Assembly (NCBI RefSeq): GCF_000721705.1
Contig: NZ_JOJL01000008.1
Coordinates: forward strand, 1-64,000
From: Actinoplanes subtropicus
GTDB taxonomy: Bacteria; Actinomycetota; Actinomycetes; Mycobacteriales; Micromonosporaceae
Direction of reading: 5' to 3'
DNA length: 64,000 nucleotides
In this document: one piece after another, positions 34,536 to 43,564 of the stretch
How the letters are laid out: every line of letters begins with the position of its first letter
Numbering within the stretch: the stretch's first letter is position 1
Notes under the pieces: generated by a model
What the model was told of the DNA's origin: nothing
The model's input: the letters and a program-made list of their open reading frames with translations, nothing else
Databases searched by the model: none
Translations under genes and position numbers: made by a program

Positions 34536-35762
34536 ATGAGCGATCACGACATCGTCGTCTACGGCGCCTCCGGCTTCGTCGGAGAACTGGTGGCGAAGTA
34601 TCTGGCCGAACACGCCCCGGCCGGCACGCGCATGGCCCTCGCCGGTCGCTCCGAGGCCAAACTCGCGCAGGTCAAGCAGCGACTCGGGGTCGATTGGCCG
34701 ATCCTGGTGGCCGACGCCGCCGACGCGCCCGCCCTTCAGAAGATCGCCGCGGCGACCCGGGTTGTGATCACCACGGTCGGACCGTACGCGAAATACGGCA
34801 AAGCGCTCGTGCAGGCGTGTGCCGCCGCCGGAACCGACTACGTCGACCTCACCGGCGAGGTGCTGTTCGCCCGGCAGAGCATCGACGACAACCACGAGTT
34901 GGCCCGCACCACGGGCGCCCGAATAGTCCATTCGTGCGGCTTCGACTCGATCCCGTCGGACATCGGTGTGCACGTGCTCGACCAGCAGGTGAAGGCCGAC
35001 GATGCCGGCGAGCTCACGGATACCACGCTGGTCGTCACGAGCATGCGTGGCGGCGTCAGCGGCGGCACGATCGACTCGATGCGGCACCAGCTCGACGTGG
35101 TGAAGAACGACGGCAAGCTGCGCCGGGTCGCCGCCAGTCCCTACTCCCTGAGCCCCGATCGAGCGGCCGAGCCCGACCTCGGCCGGCAGGACGACACGGC
35201 CACGCTGTCCGGCCCGGAGGTCCACCCCCGACTGCGGGGAACGCTCGCCCCGTTCTTCATGGCCTCCTACAACACCCGGGTGGTGCGCCGTAGCAACGCG
35301 CTGCGCGGCTGGACGTACGGGCGGAGCTTCCGCTACCGCGAGGCGATGAGCGTGGGCGCGTCTCCGCTGTCGACGGTGTTCGCGCAGGCCACTCGGCTTG
35401 GCCTCGGCGTGCTGATGATCGGTCTGTCGCTGCCGCCGACCCGGTACGTCCTCGACCGGGTGCTGCCCAAGCCGGGGGAGGGCCCGGACGAGAAGTCGCG
35501 GGAGAGCGGCCACTTCACGATCGATGTGTTCGGCATCACGACGACCGGTGCCCGCTACACCGCGCGGGTCCGGGCCAAGGGTGACCCGGGCTATGCCGCC
35601 ACCGCGGTCATGCTCGGCGAGTCGGCGTTGACCCTGGTCCACGACCGCGACGCGCTGCCGTCGTCCGAAGGCGGCGTGCTGACCCCGGCGACCGCGCTCG
35701 GCGATGCGCTGGTGGCCCGCCTGCGAGCCGCCGGAATGGAGATCAGCGCGAAGAAGAGCTGA
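34536..35762 (+). CDS. Trans-acting enoyl reductase-like/saccharopine dehydrogenase-fold protein
   Basis: A 408-residue Rossmann protein. DIVVYGASGFVGELVAKYL gives the NAD(P) site. VVITTVGPYAKYGKALVQAC, GTDYVDLTGEVLF and HSCGFDSIPSDIGVHVL are hallmarks of the actinobacterial family that includes Rv2449c and the Rv2953 enoyl reductase of lipid biosynthesis. C-terminal residues about 300-408 complete the substrate domain. It probably reduces or modifies a lipid intermediate; the true substrate is unknown. In M. tuberculosis, as I recall, Rv2449c neighbours rpfE, and here the gene is beside an rpf too, though divergent. Two TACCGATCGGTA-type operators precede it. Confidence 0.88.
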   Translation: MSDHDIVVYGASGFVGELVAKYLAEHAPAGTRMALAGRSEAKLAQVKQRLGVDWPILVADAADAPALQKIAAATRVVITTVGPYAKYGKALVQACAAAGTDYVDLTGEVLFARQSIDDNHELARTTGARIVHSCGFDSIPSDIGVHVLDQQVKADDAGELTDTTLVVTSMRGGVSGGTIDSMRHQLDVVKNDGKLRRVAASPYSLSPDRAAEPDLGRQDDTATLSGPEVHPRLRGTLAPFFMASYNTRVVRRSNALRGWTYGRSFRYREAMSVGASPLSTVFAQATRLGLGVLMIGLSLPPTRYVLDRVLPKPGEGPDEKSRESGHFTIDVFGITTTGARYTARVRAKGDPGYAATAVMLGESALTLVHDRDALPSSEGGVLTPATALGDALVARLRAAGMEISAKKS

Positions 35763-35797
35763 CCGGACGACAGATCCCCCGGGCGCAGGCCAGCCGG

Positions 35798-35939
35798 GCG
35801 GAGCTGTGCGGCGACGAGCCCGATGGAGGGCGGCCGCGGCGGAGCTGAGCGGCGACGAGCCCGATGGAGGGCGGGCGCGGCGGAGCTGAGCGGCGACGAG
35901 CCCGATGGAGGGCGGGCGCGGCGGAGCTAGGCGGCGACC
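35798..35939. repeat. Tandem repeat, 41 bp x 3.4, running into a stop codon
   Basis: Units starting GCGGAGCTGAGCGGCGACGA at 35798, 35839, 35880 and 35921 (partial), exact 41-bp period with few mismatches. The last unit contains the minus-strand stop (TAG, 35927-35929) and final codons of the TetR gene. The array fills most of the 164-bp convergent gap. Confidence 0.93.
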
Positions 35940-36604
35940 AGTACGGCCTGGCAGTACGCGGCCAGGTGGTCGGCGAGTTGGTCGAGGTCGTCGGTCATGC
36001 CGCGGGACAGCCAGTCGATGATCACCTCGCTCAGGCCGGCCACGAGCGCGAGCAGCATTCGCTCGTACCGAGTCTGGTCCTGAGGATCAACACCCAACTG
36101 GCGCAACATGCCCGCCAGGAACTGCGCGTCCTTGCGCAGCACGCCTCGGCGCCGGGTCTCCATCCGGGGCGCGTTGATGTAGATCACCTGTGCCCGCTCC
36201 GGGTTGGCGCGCAGCATGGTGAGCAACTGGTGCACCGCCGGTCGCAGCATCTCGTCGAGGGTGACCGGCGTCTCCGGCATGATCGAGAAGACGCCGGCGA
36301 GCAGCCACTCGTTCTGCTCCTTGTGCAACGCTCGCACCAGATCTTCACGATCGACGAAGTGCTCGTAGAAGTAGCGTTTCGACACTCGTGCGCCGGTGCA
36401 GACCTCCGCGACCGTGACCTCGTCGTAGTCGCGCGTCCCGAACAACTGCAGCGCCGATGTGAGGATCCGGTCACGCCGATCGGTCGCGCGTTCCTGGCGG
36501 GATCGACCGCCATAATTCTCGCCCCGCCGGGTCGCGATCGCAGTCCGCTCGTCCACGAGATCACGGTAGGCCCCCGCCGATAGGACGCACCCATCGGGAG
36601 ACAT
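35927..36604 (-). CDS. TetR family transcriptional regulator
   Basis: A 225-residue regulator whose HTH begins about residue 35: RQERATDRRDRILTSALQLF, with VTVAEVCTGARVSKRYFYEHF as the DNA-reading part (given as ends VTVAEVCTGARV and SKRYFYEHF). The C-terminal domain is a generic ligand-binding bundle (LLALVAGLSEVIIDWLS). The first 30 residues are poorly typical, and GTG at 36555 is an alternative start. It is convergent with the enoyl-reductase-like gene and may bind the two palindromes in front of it. Its ATG overlaps the first possible ATG of the divergent GNAT gene. Confidence 0.87.
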   Translation of the reverse strand: MSPDGCVLSAGAYRDLVDERTAIATRRGENYGGRSRQERATDRRDRILTSALQLFGTRDYDEVTVAEVCTGARVSKRYFYEHFVDREDLVRALHKEQNEWLLAGVFSIMPETPVTLDEMLRPAVHQLLTMLRANPERAQVIYINAPRMETRRRGVLRKDAQFLAGMLRQLGVDPQDQTRYERMLLALVAGLSEVIIDWLSRGMTDDLDQLADHLAAYCQAVLVAA

Positions 36605-36647
36605 GACCTACTGGCTTGAATTGGGTTCATTCGGGCAGGATCAAGTC

Positions 36648-37256
36648 GTGGCCGCCCGCCGTCTTCCCTTCCCGCTCGTGCTCACGGGCGACGGCATTGT
36701 CCTGCGCGACTGGCGGACGGAGGATCTCGACGATCTCATCGACCTTCTGGACGACCCGGACATCGCCCGCTGGACGCCGATGCCGTCGCCGTTCGACCGT
36801 GAGGCGGGTTTCGCCTATCTCAAGCGCGCCCACCAGGGCCGGATGACCGGTCAGCGCCTCCAACTCGCGATCACCGAACGCGGCGGCCGCCCGCTCGGCG
36901 AGGTCCTGCTCTTCGGCATCGACGCCGGCCTCCGCGAGGCGGAACTGGGCTATCTGGTGGGCGCGCGCCATCGCCGGCGCGGGCTGGCCGCGGCGTCACT
37001 TTCCCTTCTTTCCGGGTACGCCGGGACCACCCTCAAACTCAGTCGCCTGCTGCTGCGGATCGACCCCGCGAACACGGCGAGCACCGCGGTGGCGCGTCGC
37101 TGCGGCTACACGCTCACCGGCGAGCCACCGATCCTCCAGGTCGGCCCGCACGGCCCGAGCAGCCTGGACACCTGGGAACAGGTCACCGGCCACCCCGGCA
37201 GCCGCCTTGATCGACTGAAAAATGTCGCAGCCCGGCGGTACGGTCGTCGCACGTAG
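36648..37256 (+). CDS. GNAT family N-acetyltransferase (RimJ/RimL-like)
   Basis: A 202-residue acetyltransferase of the Acetyltransf_3 type. LVLTGDGIVLRDWRTEDLDD opens the domain. AELGYLVGARHRRRGLAAASL contains the acetyl-CoA pyrophosphate loop R/QxxGxG/A (RRRGLA). LLLRIDPANTASTAVARRCG is the characteristic helix with N and A/S before the C-terminal strand. GTG at 36648 is preferred, with AGGA 7 nt upstream; an ATG 45 bp earlier overlaps the divergent TetR start codon. Substrate could be a ribosomal-protein N-terminus, an amino acid or an antibiotic; undetermined. Confidence 0.85.
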   Translation: MAARRLPFPLVLTGDGIVLRDWRTEDLDDLIDLLDDPDIARWTPMPSPFDREAGFAYLKRAHQGRMTGQRLQLAITERGGRPLGEVLLFGIDAGLREAELGYLVGARHRRRGLAAASLSLLSGYAGTTLKLSRLLLRIDPANTASTAVARRCGYTLTGEPPILQVGPHGPSSLDTWEQVTGHPGSRLDRLKNVAARRYGRRT

Positions 37257-37293
37257 AAATCGCACCTGGAAATGGGCAAGGGCAGGAGGTGTC

Positions 37294-38391
37294 ATGGTCA
37301 GCGTCGACCGTGCACAGGTGATGGCGTTCCGGGTGGCCGCCCTCGGCCTGGCCGAGCGAGGCAATGGGCGCCCGGCCGATCTGCCGGTGCTCGACCTGGG
37401 CGTGCAGGAGTACATGCCCGGTTCCCAGCGGGTCGCCCTCGCCGCGCGCACCTCCGCCGGCCTCGACGACGATCGGCTGATCACGGTCTGGGCCGCTCGC
37501 GGCGCGCCCCACCTGCACCGCCGCGCCGACCTCGCGGCCCTGGTCAAACAGCTGTGGCCGGTCGGCGACGCCGATGCCGCCGCCCGGATCAAGAGCGGCC
37601 AGATCCCCGACGCCGCGCGCCTCGGGGTGGCCGCGTTCACCGCGACCGCGGCCGCGTTTCGCCAGGTGGTGACCGATTCGATGCCGCGCGGCGTGGTGAG
37701 CACCGAGGTGACCAAGCGGGTGCCGCGCGAGCTGACCTACGACTGCCGCACTTGCGGCACCCGACACGTCTCCGGCGGCGTCTGGCAGCATGCCGGCTTG
37801 GCCGGCGGCGTCCAGGTCGAGTCGCGCGGCCGCGACGCGACGCTCGGCCCGATCCCCGACGCGCCGCCTCAGCCCGAGGAGAACGAGGGCATCGCCGACC
37901 TGATCACGACCTATCTGCGCCTGCTCGGCCCGGCGACCCCCACCGAGTTGGGGAAGTATCTGGGCACCACGACCGCCGAGATGAAACGCGTCTGGCCCAC
38001 GAGCGGCCTGGCCGAGGTCAAGGTCGACGGTCGTAAGGCGTGGCTGCCCGAGTCCTCGGTGGACGGTCTGATCAAGGCGGCGCCGCCCGAGGGGGTGCGG
38101 CTGCTGCCCGGGATGGATCCGTTGCTCCAGGCCCGCGATCGTGACCTGCTGATTCCCGACCGGGCGCAGCAGAAGGAGGTGTGGCGCATCCTGGGCAACC
38201 CGGGCGTGCTGCTGCTCGACGGCGAGATCCTCGGCGTGTGGCGGGCCAAGGCGGTCGGCCGTAAACGAGTCGACCTCACCGTCACGTCGTTCGTTCCGTT
38301 GCCGGCCGCTCGCCGGAAACAGATCGAGGCCGAGGCAGCCGAGGTAGCTCGCGGTCGCGACGTGCCCGAGGCCACCGTCACGATCGACTGA
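37294..38391 (+). CDS. Winged-helix DNA-binding domain protein (YcaQ/AlkX-like HTH_42 family)
   Basis: A 365-residue protein of the family annotated as winged-helix DNA-binding, related to the crosslink-repair glycosylase YcaQ. ALGLAERGNG opens it, LDLGVQEYMPGSQRVALAAR follows, and HLHRRADLAALVKQLWPV occupies the region where YcaQ has its QxQ-type active residues. LRLLGPATPTELGKYLG is the wing helix, and the C-terminal part has LLPGMDPLLQARDRDLLIPD. Two CxxC cysteines (CRTCGTRH) lie near residue 150. Strong AGGAGGT precedes the ATG at 37294. DNA repair or regulation is likely, not proved. Confidence 0.78.
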   Translation: MVSVDRAQVMAFRVAALGLAERGNGRPADLPVLDLGVQEYMPGSQRVALAARTSAGLDDDRLITVWAARGAPHLHRRADLAALVKQLWPVGDADAAARIKSGQIPDAARLGVAAFTATAAAFRQVVTDSMPRGVVSTEVTKRVPRELTYDCRTCGTRHVSGGVWQHAGLAGGVQVESRGRDATLGPIPDAPPQPEENEGIADLITTYLRLLGPATPTELGKYLGTTTAEMKRVWPTSGLAEVKVDGRKAWLPESSVDGLIKAAPPEGVRLLPGMDPLLQARDRDLLIPDRAQQKEVWRILGNPGVLLLDGEILGVWRAKAVGRKRVDLTVTSFVPLPAARRKQIEAEAAEVARGRDVPEATVTID

Positions 38392-38556
38392 TGGGCCGCA
38401 GCACCGAGCGCCACCGGTAGGGGTAAAGCGTGCGCCGGGCGGGAACTGGCATCCGGCGGAGGTATCACTAAGGCAACGGGCGAGTAACAATGAGATAGAT
38501 CGAGATGATGCTCGCTCGATCGCGGCTAGGCCGGTGCCCACCGGAGGTGACGACAC

Positions 38557-38856
38557 ATGCTGAGCAGGGAAGACAACCAGCGGCTGGCGGAACTCGAACG
38601 CCAGCTCAGGCGCGAGGACCCGGAGTTCTGCGCCCGCATGACCGACGGCATGGCCCATCCGTTATCGCGCCGAGAGCCTCGCCGGGGGCCGGTGCTGTCC
38701 CTGCTTCTCATCGCTGTCGTCCTCTGGGCGGCCGCGATCACGCTGGCCGTGCTCGGCTGGTGGATCGCCGCCGTGATCACGGCCGTGCTCGCCACCAGCG
38801 CGACCTCCGTGTTGACCTTCCACCTGATCCGCCGCCGCCACACCGACTCCGCCTGA
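38557..38856 (+). CDS. DUF3040 membrane protein
   Basis: A 99-residue protein. The cytoplasmic N-terminal stretch MLSREDNQRLAELERQLRRE with DPEFCARM is the DUF3040 signature, followed by two adjacent hydrophobic segments (about 46-66 and 68-88) and a short basic tail. The function of this actinobacterial family is unknown. GGAGGT lies 9 nt before the ATG. A bidirectional terminator follows. Confidence 0.9.
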   Translation: MLSREDNQRLAELERQLRREDPEFCARMTDGMAHPLSRREPRRGPVLSLLLIAVVLWAAAITLAVLGWWIAAVITAVLATSATSVLTFHLIRRRHTDSA

Positions 38857-38896
38857 CCGAGCGACTCCGCCACGACCCGCGGCCCGAGAGCATAGG

Positions 38897-38934
38897 AAAA
38901 GGCGGCGCCGAGTGGGGTTTCGGCGCCGCCTTTT
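38897..38934. terminator. Bidirectional intrinsic terminator
   Basis: A 15-bp perfect stem AAAAGGCGGCGCCGA/TCGGCGCCGCCTTTT with an 8-nt loop (GTGGGGTT). T-runs at the end on both strands serve the convergent DUF3040 and GT2-GtrA genes. Confidence 0.95.
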
Positions 38935-38996
38935 CGGTGGGCTGATCTGTGCTGGGAAGATCCCGCGAGGCGCCCCCGCATCGCGGGCAGCGAAGA

Positions 38997-40235
38997 TCAG
39001 GCCCGGGCGCGGGAACCTCGGCGGGAGCGGAACACCCAGATGCGCAGCATCAGGAAGCGGACCGCCGTGGCCAGCAGGTTTGCCAGGATCAGGACGGCCA
39101 GCTCGACCTTCTTGGCCGGGTGTGTGCTGATCGCGTCGAGCAGGGCCAGCGAGCCGCTGGTGAGGGCCAGGCCGATGCCGAAGACGATCAAGCCTTGGGC
39201 CTGGTGGCGTACGGCGCCGTCGTTGCCGCGGACACCGAAGGTCACCCGCCGGTTCACCGCGGTGTTCGCGATCGCGGTGACCAGCAGGGCGACCAGGTTT
39301 GCCCACTGCGGACCGACGGCGGTGCGCAGGACGGCGTACAGGATCAGGTAGGCAAGCGTGCTCGCCACCCCGACCGCGGCGAAACGGATCAGCTGGCCGG
39401 TGAGGCCGGCGGGCACGCCGGCCACCGGCAGCGGGTTGCGCCCCAGCTGTTCCCGCAGCGTCGCCAGCGGCAGCCGGCCCGAGCCGAGCGCCCGTAGCAG
39501 CCGCGCGATGCCCTTGAGGTCGGCGACCGCGGTCGACACGATGTCCACCCGGCTGTCCGGGTCGTCCACCCAGTCGACCGGCACCTCGTGGATGCGCAGG
39601 CCGGCCCGCTCGGCCAGCACCAGCATCTCGGTGTCGAAGAACCAGCCGGTGTCCTCGACCATCGGCAGCAGCCGCTCGGCCACGTCGCCGCGGATCGCCT
39701 TGAAGCCGCACTGCGCGTCGGAGAAGCGGGCCGACAGCGTGCCCCGCAGGATCAGGTTGTAGCTGCGCGAGATGAACTCCCGCTTGGCCCCGCGCACCAC
39801 CCGGGACCCGCGGGCCAGGCGCGAGCCGATCGCCAGGTCGGAGTGCCCGGAGATGAGCGGCGCCACCAGCGGAAGCAGCGCGCCCAGATCGGTGGAGAGA
39901 TCGACATCCATGTACGCGAGGACCGCCGCGTCCGAGTTGATCCACACGTGCTTCAGGGCCCGGCCCCGGCCCTTCTCCGCCAGGTGCACCGACGCGACGC
40001 CGGGCAGTTCCCGGGTCAGCCGCCGGGCCACGTCGGCGGTCGAGTCGGTGCTCGCGTTGTCGGCGATCGTGATCCGGAACCGGTACGGGAAGTGTGCCGA
40101 CAGGTACGCGTGAAGGCGCCGCACGCACGGCTCGAGGTCGATCTCCTCGTTGTACACGGGGACAACCACGTCGAGCACCGGGGCGTCGATCCGGGCCGGG
40201 TTGGCGTCGTGCGATGCCAGCGTCTCAAGACTCAT
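38997..40235 (-). CDS. Glycosyltransferase family 2 fused to a GtrA membrane domain
   Basis: A 412-residue polyprenyl-phosphate sugar transferase type. The GT2 domain (about 17-260) starts LDVVVPVYNEEIDLEPCVRR, has the AYMDVDLSTDLGAL metal site (DxD) at about 108 and DAQCGFKAI near 175, as in dolichol-phosphate mannose synthases. A GtrA domain (about 280-410) has four helices, QLIRFAAVGVASTLAYLILY and ANLVALLVTAIANTAVNRR being typical. It should make a polyprenyl-P-sugar and help present it across the membrane, which matches the GT39 gene encoded upstream that would use such a donor. ATG at 40235 chosen from the domain start. Confidence 0.9.
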   Translation of the reverse strand: MSLETLASHDANPARIDAPVLDVVVPVYNEEIDLEPCVRRLHAYLSAHFPYRFRITIADNASTDSTADVARRLTRELPGVASVHLAEKGRGRALKHVWINSDAAVLAYMDVDLSTDLGALLPLVAPLISGHSDLAIGSRLARGSRVVRGAKREFISRSYNLILRGTLSARFSDAQCGFKAIRGDVAERLLPMVEDTGWFFDTEMLVLAERAGLRIHEVPVDWVDDPDSRVDIVSTAVADLKGIARLLRALGSGRLPLATLREQLGRNPLPVAGVPAGLTGQLIRFAAVGVASTLAYLILYAVLRTAVGPQWANLVALLVTAIANTAVNRRVTFGVRGNDGAVRHQAQGLIVFGIGLALTSGSLALLDAISTHPAKKVELAVLILANLLATAVRFLMLRIWVFRSRRGSRARA

Positions 40236-40324
40236 GTCGTATAAATTCGCTGCCGCAACTGGGGGCCACGTAAGGCGGTCCTGTGCCGGTCCTGTGAGTC
40301 TGTTTTCCGGGGTGTGACGCACGG

Positions 40325-40356
40325 GTGGGCGGCACCCTCGGCCGGGTGCCGCCCAC
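40325..40356 (-). terminator. Hairpin terminator after the GT39 gene
   Basis: A 13-bp perfect stem GTGGGCGGCACCC/GGGTGCCGCCCAC with loop TCGGCC lies 15 bp past the GT39 stop and before the GT2-GtrA gene. There is no U-tract. Confidence 0.75.
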
Positions 40357-40370
40357 TGTTCGTGAGTAAA

Positions 40371-42407
40371 TCAGGAGGTGGGAGACGTCAGGTCATAGAC
40401 GGTCGTGTTGCCGACGGTCTTGGCCGTGAAGTTCTGCGACACCCACTGGGCGATCTGCGAGCTGTCGTTGCTGCCGCCGGTGTTGCTGCCGCCCATGCCG
40501 CGGCCGGTGCCGCTGCCGATGAAGTAGTGGATCTTCCCCGCGGCCACGTACTGCTTGAACTGGGCGAGTGTGGGGGAGGGGTCGGTGCCGTTGAAGCCGC
40601 CGACCGCCATCACCGGGTCGCTGGTGGCCAGCTGGTAGCCGGACGCGTTCTGCGAGCCGATCGCGGCCGCCACCCACGTGTACTTCGAGGCGTCGGCCTG
40701 CAGCAGGGTCTTCATCTCGTCGCTGACCGTCGCGGCGTCGAGGAGACCACCCATGCCGCCACCGCCACCGCGCATACCCCCGCCGCCAGGAAAGCCGTTC
40801 TGCGTGGTGGTTCCGTTCTGAGTGGTCCCGCCTCCGTTGTTGCCGCCGCCGGGGAAGCCGCCACGACCACCGAACCCGCCGCCGCGACCGCCGAACCCAC
40901 CGCCGCCCGGGCCACCTCCGCCACCGGGCCCGAAGCCGGTGGACGGTCCGGCCGACGGGATCGACCCGGTGTGCGCCTGGGATGCGGTCTGCACCGCGTA
41001 CGCCGAAGGTCCCGCAAGCACCGCGGCCAGAGCAGCCCCCGCCGAAAGCATCCCGATCTTCGCCGACAGGCGCTGGGTCGCCAGGACGCCGGCCGCCGCG
41101 GCCAGCCCGCCGATCAGCACCACCCAGCGCAGCCACGGCAGGAAGTCCGAGCTACGAGCCAGCAGGTGGTAGCACCACCACGCGCTGACCGTGATCGCCG
41201 CGGCCAGGGTCGCCGCGGCCGCGATGTTCCGCCGGGCCCGCCACAGCATGACCGACCCCATCCCCACCACCGCGCCCACGGCCGGCGCCAGCGCCACCGT
41301 GTAGTACGCGTGGAAGATGCCCTGCATGTAGCTGAACACCAGCCCGGTGCCGACCAGCCAGCCGCCCCACAGCACGAGCGCCGCCCGCTGCCGGTCGGTG
41401 CGCAGCCGCGGCGCGGTCAGCACCAGCCCCGCCACCAGCACGATCAGCGCGCCCGGGATGAGCCAGGAGATCTGCCCGCCCTGCGAGCTGTCGAACATCC
41501 GCAGCAGCCCGGTCTCACCCCAGCCGCCACCTCCACCGCCACCGCCGACGCTGCCCGTCTCGTCGCCGGAGAGCCGGCCCAGCCCGTTGTAGCCGAGGGC
41601 CAGTTCGAGCAGGCTGTTGTTCTGCGAGCCACCGATGTACGGCCGGTCGGCCGCCGGCACCAGCTCGACGATCGCGATGTACCACCCGGCCGAGACCACC
41701 AGCGCGAGCCCGGAGATCACCAGCTGGACGATCCGCTTGCCGAGCTTCGGCGGCCCGGCGATCAGGTACGCGAGGGCGAAGGCCGGCACCACGAGCAGCG
41801 CCTGGAGCATCTTGGCGAGGAAGCCGAACCCGACGAACGCCCCGGCCAGCGCGAGCCACTTGGTGGACCCGTTCTCGATGGCCCGGGTGGTCGCCCACGC
41901 GCCGGCCACCATCATCAACACCAGCATCGCGTCGGGGTTGTTGAACCGGAACATCAGCACCGCGATCGGGGTGAGCGCCAGCGTCGCACCGGCGATCAGA
42001 CCCGCGGCCGGGCCGAACCAGCGCTTGACCGTGGCGTACAGCAATCCGACGCTGGCCACGCCCATCAGCGCCTGCGGCACCAGGATGCTCCAGGAGTTGA
42101 CCCCGAAGATCCGGGCGGAGAGCGCCATGATCCATAGCGCGCCGGGTGTCTTGTCCACCGTGATCGCGTTGGCCGCGTCGGACGAGCCGTAGAAGAACGC
42201 CTTCCAGCTCACCGAGCCGGCCTGGGCCGCCGCCGAGTAGAACGCGTTGGCCCAGCCGGACTTGTTCAGCCCCCAGATGTAGAGGACGCCGGTGAGCAGC
42301 AGCAGGGCGATTACCGAGGGCCGCACCCACGCGGGATCGCGGCGGCGAGCAGGCGCCTCGGGTACCGGGGCAGCCGCCACCGGTGGGGCGGGGAGCGTCG
42401 AGGTCAT
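40371..42407 (-). CDS. GT39-type (ArnT-like) membrane glycosyltransferase with Gly-rich insert
   Basis: A 678-residue protein. After a Pro/Ala-rich N-terminus come about 12 membrane helices. The first extracytoplasmic loop has LNKSGWANAFYSAAAQAGS and AITVDKTPGALWI, the form found in actinobacterial GT39 proteins (a D/K-rich catalytic loop). Helices continue to about residue 470. Then a Gly/Arg/Asn-rich linker of about 70 residues (GGRGGGFGGRGGFPGGG) precedes a soluble C-terminal domain of about 130 residues, including YTWVAAAIGSQNASGYQL and KIHYFIGSG. It likely transfers a sugar from a polyprenyl phosphate to an exported acceptor. It lies 33 bp downstream of DAHP synthase on the same strand. 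Confidence 0.88.
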   Translation of the reverse strand: MTSTLPAPPVAAAPVPEAPARRRDPAWVRPSVIALLLLTGVLYIWGLNKSGWANAFYSAAAQAGSVSWKAFFYGSSDAANAITVDKTPGALWIMALSARIFGVNSWSILVPQALMGVASVGLLYATVKRWFGPAAGLIAGATLALTPIAVLMFRFNNPDAMLVLMMVAGAWATTRAIENGSTKWLALAGAFVGFGFLAKMLQALLVVPAFALAYLIAGPPKLGKRIVQLVISGLALVVSAGWYIAIVELVPAADRPYIGGSQNNSLLELALGYNGLGRLSGDETGSVGGGGGGGGWGETGLLRMFDSSQGGQISWLIPGALIVLVAGLVLTAPRLRTDRQRAALVLWGGWLVGTGLVFSYMQGIFHAYYTVALAPAVGAVVGMGSVMLWRARRNIAAAATLAAAITVSAWWCYHLLARSSDFLPWLRWVVLIGGLAAAAGVLATQRLSAKIGMLSAGAALAAVLAGPSAYAVQTASQAHTGSIPSAGPSTGFGPGGGGGPGGGGFGGRGGGFGGRGGFPGGGNNGGGTTQNGTTTQNGFPGGGGMRGGGGGMGGLLDAATVSDEMKTLLQADASKYTWVAAAIGSQNASGYQLATSDPVMAVGGFNGTDPSPTLAQFKQYVAAGKIHYFIGSGTGRGMGGSNTGGSNDSSQIAQWVSQNFTAKTVGNTTVYDLTSPTS

Positions 42408-42440
42408 GGGTCAACTCTCGACGCGCCCGCTGTCGGGTCT

Positions 42441-43535
42441 TTATGCCGTCGCTGTGCGCCGGCTGTGAGCTGCCGTGGCCAGTTTCTCCAGCACCTGGAC
42501 GGTCGGCTCCCAGCCCATGCAGGCGTCGGTGACCGATTGACCGTACGTCAGCTCGCCGCCCAGATTCTGCCGGCCCGGGACGAGGAAGCTCTCCAGCATG
42601 ACGCCGCTGATGCCACGCTGGCCGTCGGCGACCTGACCGGCCACGTCGTCGGCGACGAGCGGCTGGCGGAGGTGGTCCTTGTTGCTGTTGCCGTGCGAGC
42701 AGTCGATCACCAGGCGCTCCGGCAGCTCGGCCTTGCGCAGCAGCTGGAGCGCACCCTCGACGTCCTCGGCGCTGTAGTTCGGCCGGCCGGCGCCGCCGCG
42801 CAGCACCAGGTGGGTGTCCGGGTTGCCGGCGGTGTGCAGGATCGCCGGGGTGCCGGAGTAGTCGATGCCGGGGAAGACGTGCGGGACAGCGGCGGCCTGG
42901 ATGGCGTCGACCGCGGTGCTGATGCTTCCGTCGGGACGGTTCTTCATGCCGATCGGCATGGAGAGACCGGAGGCCAGCTGCCGATGGACCTGCGATTCGA
43001 CCGTACGGGCACCGATCGCCCCCCAAGCCACGGTGTCCGCGATGTACTGCGGCGTGATCGGGTCGAGGAACTCGACGGCGGTCGGCAGGCCGCGCCCGAC
43101 GATCTCGAGCAGCAGCTTGCGGGCGATCCGCAGGCCGGTTCCGACGTCGCCGGTGCCGTCCAGGGCCGGGTCGTTGATCAGGCCCTTCCAGCCGACCGTG
43201 GAGCGCGGCTTCTCGAAGTAGACGCGCATCACGATCAGCAGGTCGTCGGCGAGCCGGTCGGCCTGCTCGCGCAGCAGTCCCGCGTACTCGCCGGCGGCGG
43301 CCGGGTCGTGCACCGAGCACGGGCCGACCACGACGAGCAGGCGTGGATCTCGGGCGTTGAGCACGTCCTCGACCTGGCGCCGGCCGTCGAGCACGTTGTC
43401 GTGCAGGTCGGCGGTCAGCGGCAGCTCGTGGTGCAGCAACGCGGGGCTCATCAGCGGGACGACGGCGGCGATGCGCTGGTCACGTACGCGCTGAACCTCG
43501 GGGATGGTCACGTTCTTCATCTCCTCAGCCGGCAC
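42441..43535 (-). CDS. aroG/aroF-type: 3-deoxy-D-arabino-heptulosonate-7-phosphate synthase, class I
   Basis: A 364-residue enzyme catalysing the first step of the shikimate pathway, PEP plus erythrose 4-phosphate to DAHP. Class I (AroFGH-like) signatures: VVVGPCSVHD, MRVYFEKPRSTVGWKG, GLPTAVEFLDPITPQYIAD, GARTVESQVHRQLASGLSMP, IDCSHGNSNKDH and a final SVTDACMGWEPT. Metal ligands (Cys in GPCS, His in CSHGN, Glu and Asp) are present. Two starts are possible: GTG at 43535 and ATG at 43520; the latter has GAGGAG directly abutting it, too close for an ideal site. An aromatic-rich leader peptide and an intrinsic terminator precede it, so expression is probably set by attenuation. Confidence 0.95.
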   Translation of the reverse strand: MPAEEMKNVTIPEVQRVRDQRIAAVVPLMSPALLHHELPLTADLHDNVLDGRRQVEDVLNARDPRLLVVVGPCSVHDPAAAGEYAGLLREQADRLADDLLIVMRVYFEKPRSTVGWKGLINDPALDGTGDVGTGLRIARKLLLEIVGRGLPTAVEFLDPITPQYIADTVAWGAIGARTVESQVHRQLASGLSMPIGMKNRPDGSISTAVDAIQAAAVPHVFPGIDYSGTPAILHTAGNPDTHLVLRGGAGRPNYSAEDVEGALQLLRKAELPERLVIDCSHGNSNKDHLRQPLVADDVAGQVADGQRGISGVMLESFLVPGRQNLGGELTYGQSVTDACMGWEPTVQVLEKLATAAHSRRTATA

Positions 43536-43564
43536 CCGTGGCGAGAGCCGGCTTTGCTCGGGGC

